This document shows positions 35,099-43,900 of a stretch of 64,000 bases of DNA, piece by piece. The notes under the pieces were generated by a model that saw only the letters and a list, made by a program, of their open reading frames with translations, searched no databases and was not told where the DNA came from. Origin of the DNA: Dysgonomonas sp. Marseille-P4361 (GTDB taxonomy: Bacteria > Bacteroidota > Bacteroidia > Bacteroidales > Dysgonomonadaceae). Numbering within the stretch: the stretch's first letter is position 1; every line of letters starts with the position of its first letter. The translations under genes and the position numbers were made by a program. The stretch is from positions 1 through 64,000 of the forward strand of contig NZ_OPYL01000003.1 of assembly GCF_900343125.1 (NCBI RefSeq), written 5' to 3'.

Positions 35099-35785
35099 TT
35101 ATTTATTTCTTTTTCTAAAAGTCCACTTCAGCTTATACCAGACATAGCCTATCAAAAATAGACCGATAAACAGACCTGAAGCAAAAGCAAAAGCTTTCCA
35201 GTTCATAGGTTCATCAGTTGCTGCATAAGTTACTTTGCCATCGGCCGTACATATCAGACCAATTACACAGATAAAGAGTGATACTAAAAAGTGGACTTCA
35301 AGTCTAAAATCTTTTTTCGGAAATAAATACTTTATTCCATACGACAACAGAGGTAATGACACAAGAATACCTACCGCCATTACATAGGAAATCAGATTAA
35401 AATCCATTCCGGGCGATGAGAATACAACCTGTGTTTGTAGGTAAAATAGTGCCGGAAAAACAAGAAGTCCAGGATAGTAAAAGAAAAAGACTCCCCAGGA
35501 TTTTACCTTCTTACCGAAAATCACTTTCAGAGCTATGAAACAATATCCTATACAGAGAGCTGACTCTAAAGTAACCAATACAGCAAGGTCTTGCATTACC
35601 TGATTGCTGCCCATCAATTCTACTAATTGAGTTTTAGACTGACTAGCCGTATATGGGCATATCCAAACTGTAAAAGCAGCACAGATGGCGGCAAATATAA
35701 TAGTTTGCCACCAGCGCCAAAAGCTCAATTTTAGGAGTGTATTTATAAAGATGAAAAGGAGTAGAACCTGAATTATAAGTATCAT
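35099..35785 (-). CDS. Polytopic membrane protein of the chelatase operon (HmuT-like)
   Basis: This 228-residue protein has about seven hydrophobic segments (for example 2-17, 25-42, 68-90, 98-118, 132-153, 167-185, 199-218) and a basic C-terminus. No catalytic motif is recognised. It lies between the CobN-like and ExbB-like genes, 6 bp from the former. In the recalled hmuRSTUV order the membrane protein HmuT occupies this position. Likely a structural part of the same membrane complex; the function is unknown. Confidence 0.65.
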   Translation of the reverse strand: MILIIQVLLLFIFINTLLKLSFWRWWQTIIFAAICAAFTVWICPYTASQSKTQLVELMGSNQVMQDLAVLVTLESALCIGYCFIALKVIFGKKVKSWGVFFFYYPGLLVFPALFYLQTQVVFSSPGMDFNLISYVMAVGILVSLPLLSYGIKYLFPKKDFRLEVHFLVSLFICVIGLICTADGKVTYAATDEPMNWKAFAFASGLFIGLFLIGYVWYKLKWTFRKRNK

Positions 35786-35791
35786 AACTAA

Positions 35792-38700
35792 CTATTTATC
35801 GCCTTTCCATTTTTTCTTCAAAACAATTATTAGAACTACAAATACAAGTAAGATTGCTCCAACTACAAACAGTCCATTCAAACCGTTGGATTCACTCACT
35901 TCCTTATCTACAGATGTAGTCTTTTTCAAAACCATACCATTGGCTTCTGATTTTGATGCCTCTAAAGCAGCACTCATACCTTTCATATACTCTACAGCTT
36001 GTTCTGAGGACAATTGATTCGTTACAAAACTCTGCAACTTAGGGTTATCACAAATAACCTCCGTACAGCCTGCACCATTCTTCTCTATACTTTCCACGTG
36101 GATAGATACAACCCTTTGCAATTGTTCTTTGGTTGGCTGCCAATAACCCTTACGGGCACTTTCGAGCATAACTGAAGTCATCGTTTGAAAAGCAGCTGAA
36201 TTTACATTATCAAAATAATCATGTATCCCCAACTGATGTTCATCTTGTATATACATCTTGTATAAGTCATTATAGAGTTCTTTATCCATAGATGAAGGCC
36301 GCATTACCTGCCAACCATAAATATTCCGGAATATTTTACCAAACATCTCTGCTGTAGTAGCATCGCCTTTCATTCGTTCTTCAACGAAGGTCGGATTTAG
36401 AATCGTTGCCCGAGTTTCTACTGCTATAGCTTCCTTTAGATTCTGTATTCGTTTATTATTCCTGTTTCGATAATCAGCCATCAAGGCATCAGGTTCTTTC
36501 CCTGTAATGTTTTTTACAGCCATGGACATGGCTCCTGTAAATTCGAATACATGGTCTAAAGATATTGGCCCCCACGTATTACTCTGTCGTGGTTGTATAA
36601 TAATATCCGTTTCGGTTAAAGCTGAGGCAAATAAATCTTTATGAAATGTGCCCCAATTATCATCATCACCGTAAATTGCTCCCATATTGTTCAAATAGCC
36701 ATTTACCAGCTCATTCTGATCATCCCAACTTCCGCTATTGTCAGTATATGCTATCATACCTGTGCTATAACCGCTATTAAGTGGTCCAAATACTCGCATT
36801 GTGGACATCTCGCGTGCCCTAACGGGAGGCATTCCTTTGTCGATCATTATTTTCTCCTGAAGAATGGTTCCCGATGATACGTAATTGGGATATTGTTCTT
36901 TGGTAGCTGCAGAGGCCAGTCGTACTGCATTTGTAATAAGTTTCAGTCTGGAACCCGCAATGTCACGTAATTGGCCTGAAACTTGGATGAGTACATTGAT
37001 TCTTGGACGTCCCAATTCTTGGGAAGGTATTAGCTTCAAGTCTACGATTCGTCCTTGATTGTCACGAACAGGCTCAACTCCAAGCATCCAAAGAGCTTGG
37101 GCTACGGTTGCCCCTTCTGAATTGATAAACTCACCGGCCCAAAATGTATAACTGACTTTACGAGGATATTCACCATGTTTTTCTTTGTACGTATCTAACG
37201 TAATTTCAGCCAAGCGTTTGCCTTCTTCCCATGATTTTTTTGTAGGAGTGGTTTCTACATTTATACTATACATATTACGTCCTGTAGGGAGTACATTCGG
37301 ATTTAGGATAGGGTCTCCTCCCGGTGCCGGGAATATACTCCCTCCGTTTAGACCTCGTGTCATTGACCTGAATTCATTTTCAGTCGATTGGGCCAATAAT
37401 TCTCGATATCTAATCGCATCCTTTAAATCTGGAGATATGGAATTTGTATCATTCGGAGTATTTCGTAATATATTCGTTATTTGTTTTTTTGCGGTAGATA
37501 GATAGCGATGATTTACAAATCCTAAATTCTGGAGTTGCTCAGTCGTTATTTTACCGGCATCTCTATCCCGCTTTGCCAGTTCATATGCAAGAGGGTCTGC
37601 ACTCACGGCAAGAGTTGTAGTCAACAAATCTCTCGGAGAATAAGGTTCTCCCATAGTATAGAATGCTCCTAGTGTCTTTTCATTTGCAATTTCTTCTATG
37701 AACATGTCCAACTTTTCGAGTTCTTGCTCAGTAAACGGTTCGTTGGATAATGAGTCTAATTCTAAATCACGATGTAATCCTAATTTTATTATTTCTTGTT
37801 TTGTTTGCAATGCCAAATGTTTATTCTTTTCGTTTCCTTCATGCAGTAGATGGTGAATATTATCCAAAATAGTACTATATCGTTGACGCATACCACTTTC
37901 TACATATGGAGGCGTAAGATGGGTTACAAGTACGGCATGAGTACGTCTCTTTGCAATAATTCCTTCACCGACATTACCTGTAGTATAAAAATAAAAATGA
38001 GGTAAATCTCCGACAAGGACATCCGCCCAATCATTTTTGGAAAGGGCTATATTTTTCCCGGGAGTAAATTCCAGACTACCATGTGTTCCGAAGTGGATTA
38101 ATGCATCTGCTTCAAAACCTTTCTGCATATAAAGGTAAGGAGCTAGATAACTATGAGGAGGAGCTACGGGCATTCCATGTACCAATTTAAAATCATCTTC
38201 TCCAAGAGCTGGACGAGGTTGAGGAAAAAGAATAACATTCCCGAATTGTAAACAAGCTATGGCTATTTCTTTATTGCCATTATCGTCATCTTTAACTAAC
38301 AATTCCCCTGGAGCTTCTCCGTATCGGGCTACCACTTCTCTATATTTTTCAGGGTTCAATACTTCCTGTACCCATTTCTCATATTCATTTTTAGTAAGCC
38401 AGACAGGTTTTGCATTCTTCAAGAAATTATCCTGGGCTCCTTTAGCATACGAGCCAAGAACCAAGCCATCAGTATTGATCCGCCTTTTAAACTCATCTAA
38501 AGATGTAGGCAATCCTTTTAAATCATAGCCTTCGGAACGAAGATGCTTCAAAAAATTATACAGAGATGGTATTACTTCCATTCCGCTGGCCAGCAAAGCA
38601 TCCTTCCCATGTGAACGAAAATAACATATCGCTACTTTTTTATCTTTGTTTGGCAGGTTGGCTAGTCCTAAATATTTTTTCAGATGTTGAATAAAATTAT

Positions 38701-39727
38701 TCATCCGCTCTTCTTCCACTGTATAGAAGTAATAACCATTCTCATGAGTATTCTGAGTAGCTATAGCTAAGGGCATCATTGCCCCATCTATCTCGGGAAT
38801 TAGTACACGTCCATTCAATACACCTCCACTAACAGGAATCATAGGATTGAGCCATTCTTCTGTAGATTGGATTAATGGATAAGGACAGAAAAGAGGAATA
38901 TTCTCAGTATTCAACCAATCAATAAAATCATCATCGCCAAGACGCCCCATAGGGTAATAGATGACGGCATCCGGATGTAGATCTTTTATCATTTCAGATC
39001 TATGTTGAGGACTTGCAATCGGGAATACATTAAAACCCTCACGAGTCAGGCGTAATATTAGTGTATCGACATGTGCTCGATTGCCTTCCATTGGGAATCT
39101 GGCACCTGCAATAAAAGCTATATTTTTACCTTTATCATTATATATTCCTTTATGCTTCAGATAGTCTATTAAACCTTCCTTAGTATTGAAGTATTCTCCA
39201 TATTCTCGATGATAAAAATGATTGTCGGGCAATATTATAGGCTCATCATAGCTTTCTTGAAAAAAACGCTTCGGATTTGCAACCTGACGTATATAACATA
39301 ATCCGTTCCGATAATTCTTCAGATTAGGATTATTGAAATAGCTTAATAGTCTACTTTGTTGTTTTCTTGTAAGGTTATAATTTAATCCAGAGAAAGCTGC
39401 ATTCGAAGATATTGTTAGTATTGGAATTCCATCCTCTGCTACCTTTTCCAGTGCGGCAATATGTTCTTCAGACAAATGTAAGCCTCTTCCAAACAGAATA
39501 ACTGCATCATATCCTTCAAAACGAGCAACTTCTTCCGTTGACATACATGTAATCTTTATATAACGACTATCGTTATTGAGGGTAATATCAGCCGCCTGAG
39601 CTTCAGGAATGTTTACAAAAAGAATTTGGGTCGGAGCAAACCAGTATTTATAACTAAAGAAAAAAATTGTTAGGAGGATAATTCCTCCTAACAAAGATTT
39701 AATAAAAATGAATCGTTTCATTATCAA
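35792..39727 (-). CDS. Membrane-anchored CobN/ChlH-like chelatase (HmuS-like)
   Basis: This 1311-residue protein has the CobN/magnesium-chelatase subunit H family body: A-L-I-H-F-G-T-H-G-S-L-E-F near 543, and the tract from N-G-G-S-I-F-P-A-P-G-G near 787 onward. It carries an N-terminal membrane helix at about 10-30 and a C-terminal helix at about 1280-1302 followed by K-K-K-W-K. Both anchors imply that the catalytic body is outside the cytoplasm. Aerobic CobN works with cytoplasmic CobS and CobT AAA proteins, which are absent here. The ExbB-like neighbour suggests a proton-driven alternative. HmuS of Bacteroidetes, a close architectural match, has been described as removing iron from heme anaerobically. 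Here B12 riboswitches and a CbiK neighbour point to cobalt insertion or removal. Direction of the reaction is not known. Confidence 0.85.
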   Translation of the reverse strand: MIMKRFIFIKSLLGGIILLTIFFFSYKYWFAPTQILFVNIPEAQAADITLNNDSRYIKITCMSTEEVARFEGYDAVILFGRGLHLSEEHIAALEKVAEDGIPILTISSNAAFSGLNYNLTRKQQSRLLSYFNNPNLKNYRNGLCYIRQVANPKRFFQESYDEPIILPDNHFYHREYGEYFNTKEGLIDYLKHKGIYNDKGKNIAFIAGARFPMEGNRAHVDTLILRLTREGFNVFPIASPQHRSEMIKDLHPDAVIYYPMGRLGDDDFIDWLNTENIPLFCPYPLIQSTEEWLNPMIPVSGGVLNGRVLIPEIDGAMMPLAIATQNTHENGYYFYTVEEERMNNFIQHLKKYLGLANLPNKDKKVAICYFRSHGKDALLASGMEVIPSLYNFLKHLRSEGYDLKGLPTSLDEFKRRINTDGLVLGSYAKGAQDNFLKNAKPVWLTKNEYEKWVQEVLNPEKYREVVARYGEAPGELLVKDDDNGNKEIAIACLQFGNVILFPQPRPALGEDDFKLVHGMPVAPPHSYLAPYLYMQKGFEADALIHFGTHGSLEFTPGKNIALSKNDWADVLVGDLPHFYFYTTGNVGEGIIAKRRTHAVLVTHLTPPYVESGMRQRYSTILDNIHHLLHEGNEKNKHLALQTKQEIIKLGLHRDLELDSLSNEPFTEQELEKLDMFIEEIANEKTLGAFYTMGEPYSPRDLLTTTLAVSADPLAYELAKRDRDAGKITTEQLQNLGFVNHRYLSTAKKQITNILRNTPNDTNSISPDLKDAIRYRELLAQSTENEFRSMTRGLNGGSIFPAPGGDPILNPNVLPTGRNMYSINVETTPTKKSWEEGKRLAEITLDTYKEKHGEYPRKVSYTFWAGEFINSEGATVAQALWMLGVEPVRDNQGRIVDLKLIPSQELGRPRINVLIQVSGQLRDIAGSRLKLITNAVRLASAATKEQYPNYVSSGTILQEKIMIDKGMPPVRAREMSTMRVFGPLNSGYSTGMIAYTDNSGSWDDQNELVNGYLNNMGAIYGDDDNWGTFHKDLFASALTETDIIIQPRQSNTWGPISLDHVFEFTGAMSMAVKNITGKEPDALMADYRNRNNKRIQNLKEAIAVETRATILNPTFVEERMKGDATTAEMFGKIFRNIYGWQVMRPSSMDKELYNDLYKMYIQDEHQLGIHDYFDNVNSAAFQTMTSVMLESARKGYWQPTKEQLQRVVSIHVESIEKNGAGCTEVICDNPKLQSFVTNQLSSEQAVEYMKGMSAALEASKSEANGMVLKKTTSVDKEVSESNGLNGLFVVGAILLVFVVLIIVLKKKWKGDK

Positions 39728-39733
39728 TAAGTC

Positions 39734-40654
39734 TTAATGAGCAGCAGCACCTGCTGCATAATTTTTCTTTTTGTCAACTATATCTATCATCTTATGATGT
39801 ATAAGGAAGCGAATTTTATCAACAAACATATCTTGGATATTTGTATTTTCACCCAAGCCTTTCATATCTACATCGGTTTTGAAGTCTTCTATCTCCAATG
39901 AGTCTTTCCATTCGCCTGCAATATCGTTATTGGCATGATCTCCAGCTACAAACATAAAAGGAACAAGAGTTACTTGTTTTGCTTTATTGACTTTCAATTG
40001 TTTTACGACCTCACAAAACGAAGGGTATCCCTCTACTGTGCCTACATGAAAATTATTAGCTCCTTTATCTTTAAACATATAATCAAGCATAGCATAACTA
40101 GCTGTACTTGGAGTATATGTGCCATGACCAACCAATACTATCTCTCCTTTAGATGGACATTCTTTTTTCAGTATATCCACAACCTTTTCAAAATCTGAAA
40201 CATGATATAGTAATGGTGTACCGATTCGGACTTCTTTGAAAAACGGTTCGACTGAAGCTACATCTTTACGTAGTGCTTCCATCTCCACACCATCAATAAT
40301 ATTCGAACTTTGAATCAGGATATGAGTATAACCTTCTGCTTTTAGTTTTAAAAGTGCATCTATGGGATTGTGTTTTTCAATACCACGTTCTTTAAGTCTA
40401 CGAATAACGATTCTTGCAGTGTACGCCTCTCTTACCTCTAATTCAGTAAATGTTTTTTTTACTTTATCATTAATTACATCAATTGTTAGAGCACGAGTGT
40501 CATCATAAGTCGTCCCAAAATGGACCATTAGTATAGCTGCTTTATCGCCATCTTTCATATTTTCCAGTATGTTGGAGGCTATAAAGTTTCCACCTTCGTG
40601 TGCTTGACATGTAATGGACATGATAGTCATAATTATAAATAATAACTTTTTCAT
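39734..40654 (-). CDS. cbiK: Exported CbiK-type sirohydrochlorin cobaltochelatase
   Basis: This 306-residue protein has a signal peptide in residues 1-18 (cleavage near C-Q-A-H). The CbiK domains follow: L-M-V-H-F-G-T-T-Y-D-D near 46, L-V-G-H-G-T-Y-T-P near 178 and F-H-V-G-T-V-E-G-Y-P-S near 200, containing the two metal-binding histidines. CbiK inserts cobalt into sirohydrochlorin. An exported version is known from Desulfovibrio vulgaris (CbiK-P), which can also carry heme and act on iron. The C-terminal tail is basic and Ala/His-rich. It lies 6 bp upstream of the CobN-like gene, so two chelatase-type proteins are made together outside the cytoplasm. Confidence 0.88.
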   Translation of the reverse strand: MKKLLFIIMTIMSITCQAHEGGNFIASNILENMKDGDKAAILMVHFGTTYDDTRALTIDVINDKVKKTFTELEVREAYTARIVIRRLKERGIEKHNPIDALLKLKAEGYTHILIQSSNIIDGVEMEALRKDVASVEPFFKEVRIGTPLLYHVSDFEKVVDILKKECPSKGEIVLVGHGTYTPSTASYAMLDYMFKDKGANNFHVGTVEGYPSFCEVVKQLKVNKAKQVTLVPFMFVAGDHANNDIAGEWKDSLEIEDFKTDVDMKGLGENTNIQDMFVDKIRFLIHHKMIDIVDKKKNYAAGAAAH

Positions 40655-40662
40655 ACAACTAT

Positions 40663-42741
40663 TTATTTGAATTGAAGATTTAAACTAACAAAGACTGTCC
40701 TACCAGGCGATAATAATCCATAATTTACTCCGTAAGGGCGAGAGTCTACTTTATCAAGAATATTATTAATACCAATGCCAGGCTCTAGTATAAAATGTTT
40801 AAAATGAGAGAAAGTATGCTTACTATATATATTCCATACTCCGTATCCGGGAGCATCTCCATAAGTGTCATTCGGATGAAGTCTCTTGCTTTGTAATCTT
40901 GTGTTCAAATTCACATTTAAACGATATTTTCCCCACTCATTGAGATAATTTGTAGCTATAGTTGCTGTATGTCTGACAGATCTTTCAATAGCACCCCATT
41001 CTCCATCTTTATCTTTACCTTGGGCTGAAGCATATGCATAATTTGCATCAATCCTGAAACCATATCCTAAATATGCGGAAGATCTTATATTAAATCCTTT
41101 AACTTGTCCTTTCTGAAGGTTCTGATATTCTTTGTAATTAGCCAATTTACTTACCTGCTGAGGTGTCATATTAAAATCTTTTTGAACCTTATCTTTTATT
41201 GCCTGTGCTTGATCTACTGGCATATCCGAAAATTTGGTTGTTTTGGATGAAATCATATCATCTACATAGTTTAGATATCCTGTTATAGAAAATGAAAATC
41301 TACTTGTGCTATATTCTGCATTTAAAGAATAGTAATTACTTTTTTCCGGTTTTAGATTTTCATCTCCAATAGTAATCGTTGATCCCATAGAACTTCTCCA
41401 TAAATAATAGTACAATTCGTCTAATCCAGGTGCTCTATAACCTGCCGAATAAGTTCCTCTGAAATTGAAATTATTGACAGAGTACATCAGAGCTATTTTT
41501 GGAGTTATTCGCCCCTTTGCCGTTTCATGATAATCGTAGCGCAAGCCTGCAATACCCGTGAAATGATTCCACAATTTTATTTCATGCTGTCCATATATTG
41601 ATGTCGTATATACAGATTTGTCAACATTTGCACTTGGGCGATCTAGACTTTCAGATCGATAATCTACACCAAATACAGAGGTACTGTTTTCTGTAAACTT
41701 GAATATACTTTTCAGTTCTGCATTATAGAACTTTTGTTTTTTAGTCTTATCGTAATCTCCGACCTTGAAATCTTTATCATCCCTGATATATTTATAATTC
41801 TGATTGTAATTATCATTAATCAAGTCTAATGTAATTGTAGCTTTTTTATTAGGCTTAAACCGTCCACCTAATCCGTATTTGAAAGATTCATAATGAATAT
41901 CGTAGGTAAATCCACCATCAATATCATCTTGTACACCTGGACGATCTGTCAGCTTCCAATAATACCCGCCATCAGCATAAAAAGATAACTTATCTGACGG
42001 GGTATATGTGAATCTTTGATTAATTATATTGGAATGAAATCCGTTTGAAGATTGACTAAGAGTTGGTATTGTAGTCAATGTACCATCTTTTGCCTTTTTA
42101 TAACTATCTTTACTTTGTTGCCAACCACTTGACTGGTCGTGCTTAAATGAAGTGTAAGATCCAATTTTACTGTTCGATAAGTCAAGGTTCACTGATTGTG
42201 TGAACATTCCGTATTCTTCATACTTAGTATTGCTTGATGCTTGTATTATATTTTTAGGCTCATCTGTAATAATATTAATGACTCCCGCAATAGCATCAGA
42301 ACCATATAAGGAAGAAGCTGCACCATCAAGTATCTCAATTCGTTTTACACGATTTAAATCGATTCTGGATAAATCAATATTATTGGTTATATCTCCCGTA
42401 AGTTTTCTCCCATTAATCAAGATAAGTACATATTTATTTGATAAACCATTCATCATCAAATATGTTCCCATTGCACCTCCTCCTGAGAAGGACAGTGATG
42501 GAACTAGTACAGTCATAGCTTGTTGAAAATCTGTTATGCCAGTTTTTTTAATGTCAAATCCAGTGATAACTTCTACGGGTGCAGGAGTATTTTTTAGTCT
42601 CTGGTGAGTACCCGTACCCGTTACAACAACTTGATCTAAATTTACCGATTTTTCATTTTCAGAATTATTTGCATGTTGAGCAAAAGAATTAAGGGTCATA
42701 CAACTACCCAATAGAAAAGCGAAAACAAATTTCTTTTTCAT
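40663..42741 (-). CDS. btuB: BtuB/HmuR-like TonB-dependent receptor
   Basis: This 692-residue outer-membrane receptor has a signal peptide (residues 1-21, ending S-F-A-Q), a TonB-box region near 34-41 (D-Q-V-V-V-T-G-T), a plug (residues about 48-160, with N-G-R-K-L and D-A-I-A-G-V-I-N-I) and a barrel ending L-N-L-Q-F-K. It is first in an operon under two tandem B12 riboswitches with chelatase genes. BtuB is the natural reading, but HmuR-type heme receptors are close relatives and the operon order matches hmuRSTUV. Substrate may be a corrinoid or a metalloporphyrin. The start lies 26 nt after the riboswitch hairpin. Confidence 0.85.
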   Translation of the reverse strand: MKKKFVFAFLLGSCMTLNSFAQHANNSENEKSVNLDQVVVTGTGTHQRLKNTPAPVEVITGFDIKKTGITDFQQAMTVLVPSLSFSGGGAMGTYLMMNGLSNKYVLILINGRKLTGDITNNIDLSRIDLNRVKRIEILDGAASSLYGSDAIAGVINIITDEPKNIIQASSNTKYEEYGMFTQSVNLDLSNSKIGSYTSFKHDQSSGWQQSKDSYKKAKDGTLTTIPTLSQSSNGFHSNIINQRFTYTPSDKLSFYADGGYYWKLTDRPGVQDDIDGGFTYDIHYESFKYGLGGRFKPNKKATITLDLINDNYNQNYKYIRDDKDFKVGDYDKTKKQKFYNAELKSIFKFTENSTSVFGVDYRSESLDRPSANVDKSVYTTSIYGQHEIKLWNHFTGIAGLRYDYHETAKGRITPKIALMYSVNNFNFRGTYSAGYRAPGLDELYYYLWRSSMGSTITIGDENLKPEKSNYYSLNAEYSTSRFSFSITGYLNYVDDMISSKTTKFSDMPVDQAQAIKDKVQKDFNMTPQQVSKLANYKEYQNLQKGQVKGFNIRSSAYLGYGFRIDANYAYASAQGKDKDGEWGAIERSVRHTATIATNYLNEWGKYRLNVNLNTRLQSKRLHPNDTYGDAPGYGVWNIYSKHTFSHFKHFILEPGIGINNILDKVDSRPYGVNYGLLSPGRTVFVSLNLQFK

Positions 42742-42767
42742 TTTAATTTGTTAGAATTTAATAAATT

Positions 42768-42967
42768 ACACTCTGTCCCCGGAGTGTTTCGATTTATTTT
42801 AATATGGCAGGTTTCCTGGCTTACTCTATTCTAGAATACCTTCCCATTCCCAAAAGAACAGTGGTGATTATTATCTAGAACTTTTTAGAGTCTACAGTAG
42901 CGGGCACTGCTTCGGACTTAGACCGAATTCCCTTTTATGGAATTAAGCGAAGGCTTATCCATCACCA
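42768..42967 (-). ncRNA. Cobalamin riboswitch 3 with P13 hairpin
   Basis: On the minus strand the blocks are GGGAATTC, GCAGTGCCCGCTACTGTAG (P5, loop GCCCGCT), CACTGTTCTT...GGGAAGG, and the closing GCCAGGAAACCTGCC near 42806. After about 18 nt a perfect 6-bp hairpin (ACACTC / GAGTGT, 42768-42787) shows the loop CGGGGACA, complementary (CGGG) to loop 5 (CCCG). The btuB-like ATG is 26 nt further on. It lies about 180 bp downstream of riboswitch 4 on the same transcript. Confidence 0.93.
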
Positions 42968-43115
42968 ATATTTTATTTTACTAACATATTTCCCCTCGAT
43001 AAAATACGATCAAGGAGTAGCAAAGCTCTTAATGAACTTCGTAACTAAAGATTAAATATGAAACAGATAATTTGATTCCTGAAACAGGAAATGAATGATT
43101 TGTTTTGACATATCA

Positions 43116-43312
43116 ACTTTTACGCGAAGTATTGTCATCCATATACAGGCAGGTTTCCTGGCTTACACCATTTTCTATTTCCCTTCCCATTCTTTCGAGT
43201 TAGAACAGTGGTAATAAATAGAAAACTTCGCGGTGATTACAGTTGCGCGACAGCTCACGATTTAGACGTGATTCCCTATTATCTCTTAATTAGAGCACCT
43301 TAACGGCTTGAA
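43116..43312 (-). ncRNA. Cobalamin riboswitch 4 (upstream member of a tandem)
   Basis: On the minus strand GGGAATCACG, GAGCTGTCGCGCAACTGTAATC (P5, loop with CGCGC instead of CCCGC), CACTGTTCTA...GGGAAGGG and GCCAGGAAACCTGCC (near 43149) are all present. About 17 nt later the hairpin ACTT / AAGT (43116-43130) has the loop CGCGTAA, whose CGCG matches the altered loop 5. Compared with riboswitches 1 and 3 both partners changed in a compensating way. No long ORF lies between this and riboswitch 3; only short frames of 19-28 codons occur. Confidence 0.92.
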
Positions 43313-43337
43313 AAAATATAAAGAACTTTTACAGGCA

Positions 43338-43345
43338 CAAAGATA
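43338..43345 (-). promoter_or_regulatory. -7 box before the tandem riboswitches
   Basis: TATCTTTG on the minus strand, 26 bp before the first aptamer. No further TAnnTTTG was found between the two aptamers, so both are probably on one transcript. Confidence 0.55.
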
Positions 43346-43900
43346 TCTAAAAAATTAATATAACATAGAATATATTTATTTGGGTTTAGTTTTTTTTGTG
43401 AATGATACCAAATTAGAAATTGCTAAAAAGAGATAAAATTTCTTTTGAGGATCTTCTTTTTTTAGTAACCAGAAGGGTATATTTGCCGAAATATTTCGAC
43501 CTCTTTCATCCAGCAATGTTGAACACTTTTCGACATCGAGCAATAAAGCTACAGCCCACAAAATTTCTTTACTTTGTGTCCGTTAAGACTCTTAAAAGCA
43601 GAAAGTTTAAACAATTCTTCGATAATTATCTGAGTCTGTATAGCAATATTTTAAGATACCTAAAAGATGTAAGTTTCATAGAATTGCGAACCTTCTTTTA
43701 CGTTATTCTATCAAGCTAATTGACTAAGATGATGACTAGATATTCTTAATCAATAGGACTTAAATGGTCTTAATAGGACTTAAGCGGACGGCTTATAAAA
43801 AAATGGTTGTTTTTTAATTTTTTTGTAAATCTTCAGCATAAAGTTTACCGATTGCTAGTTTAATTGCTTAAGTGTTTTGATAGGAAAAAAGATTATATTT

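Larger units (their letters stand above)
42742..43900. other. Long regulatory leader and empty stretch before the IS982 element
   Basis: The right part of this block (42768-43345) is the promoter and tandem riboswitches. From about 43350 to 43900 no gene is supported: two overlapping frames on opposite strands (43376-43561 minus, 43420-43719 plus) have no recognisable family or ribosome binding site. A 12-bp direct repeat AATAGGACTTAA lies at 43752 and 43772, 20 bp apart. The stretch may be debris from the IS insertions. Confidence 0.5.

Noticed and set aside
35792-39727. Annotation as the ordinary aerobic cobaltochelatase subunit CobN
   Set aside because: CobS and CobT are absent, the pathway genes are anaerobic (cbiD, cbiG, cbiK), and two membrane anchors place the protein outside the cytoplasm.
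43052-43138. Short frame of 28 codons between the tandem riboswitches
   Set aside because: It starts upstream of the P13 hairpin, no ribosome binding site is seen, and chance frames of this size are common; kept only as a possibility in the tandem finding.
43376-43719. Two overlapping frames on opposite strands upstream of the IS982 element
   Set aside because: Neither shows a known domain, ribosome binding site or sensible codon pattern; both lie in AT-rich debris.
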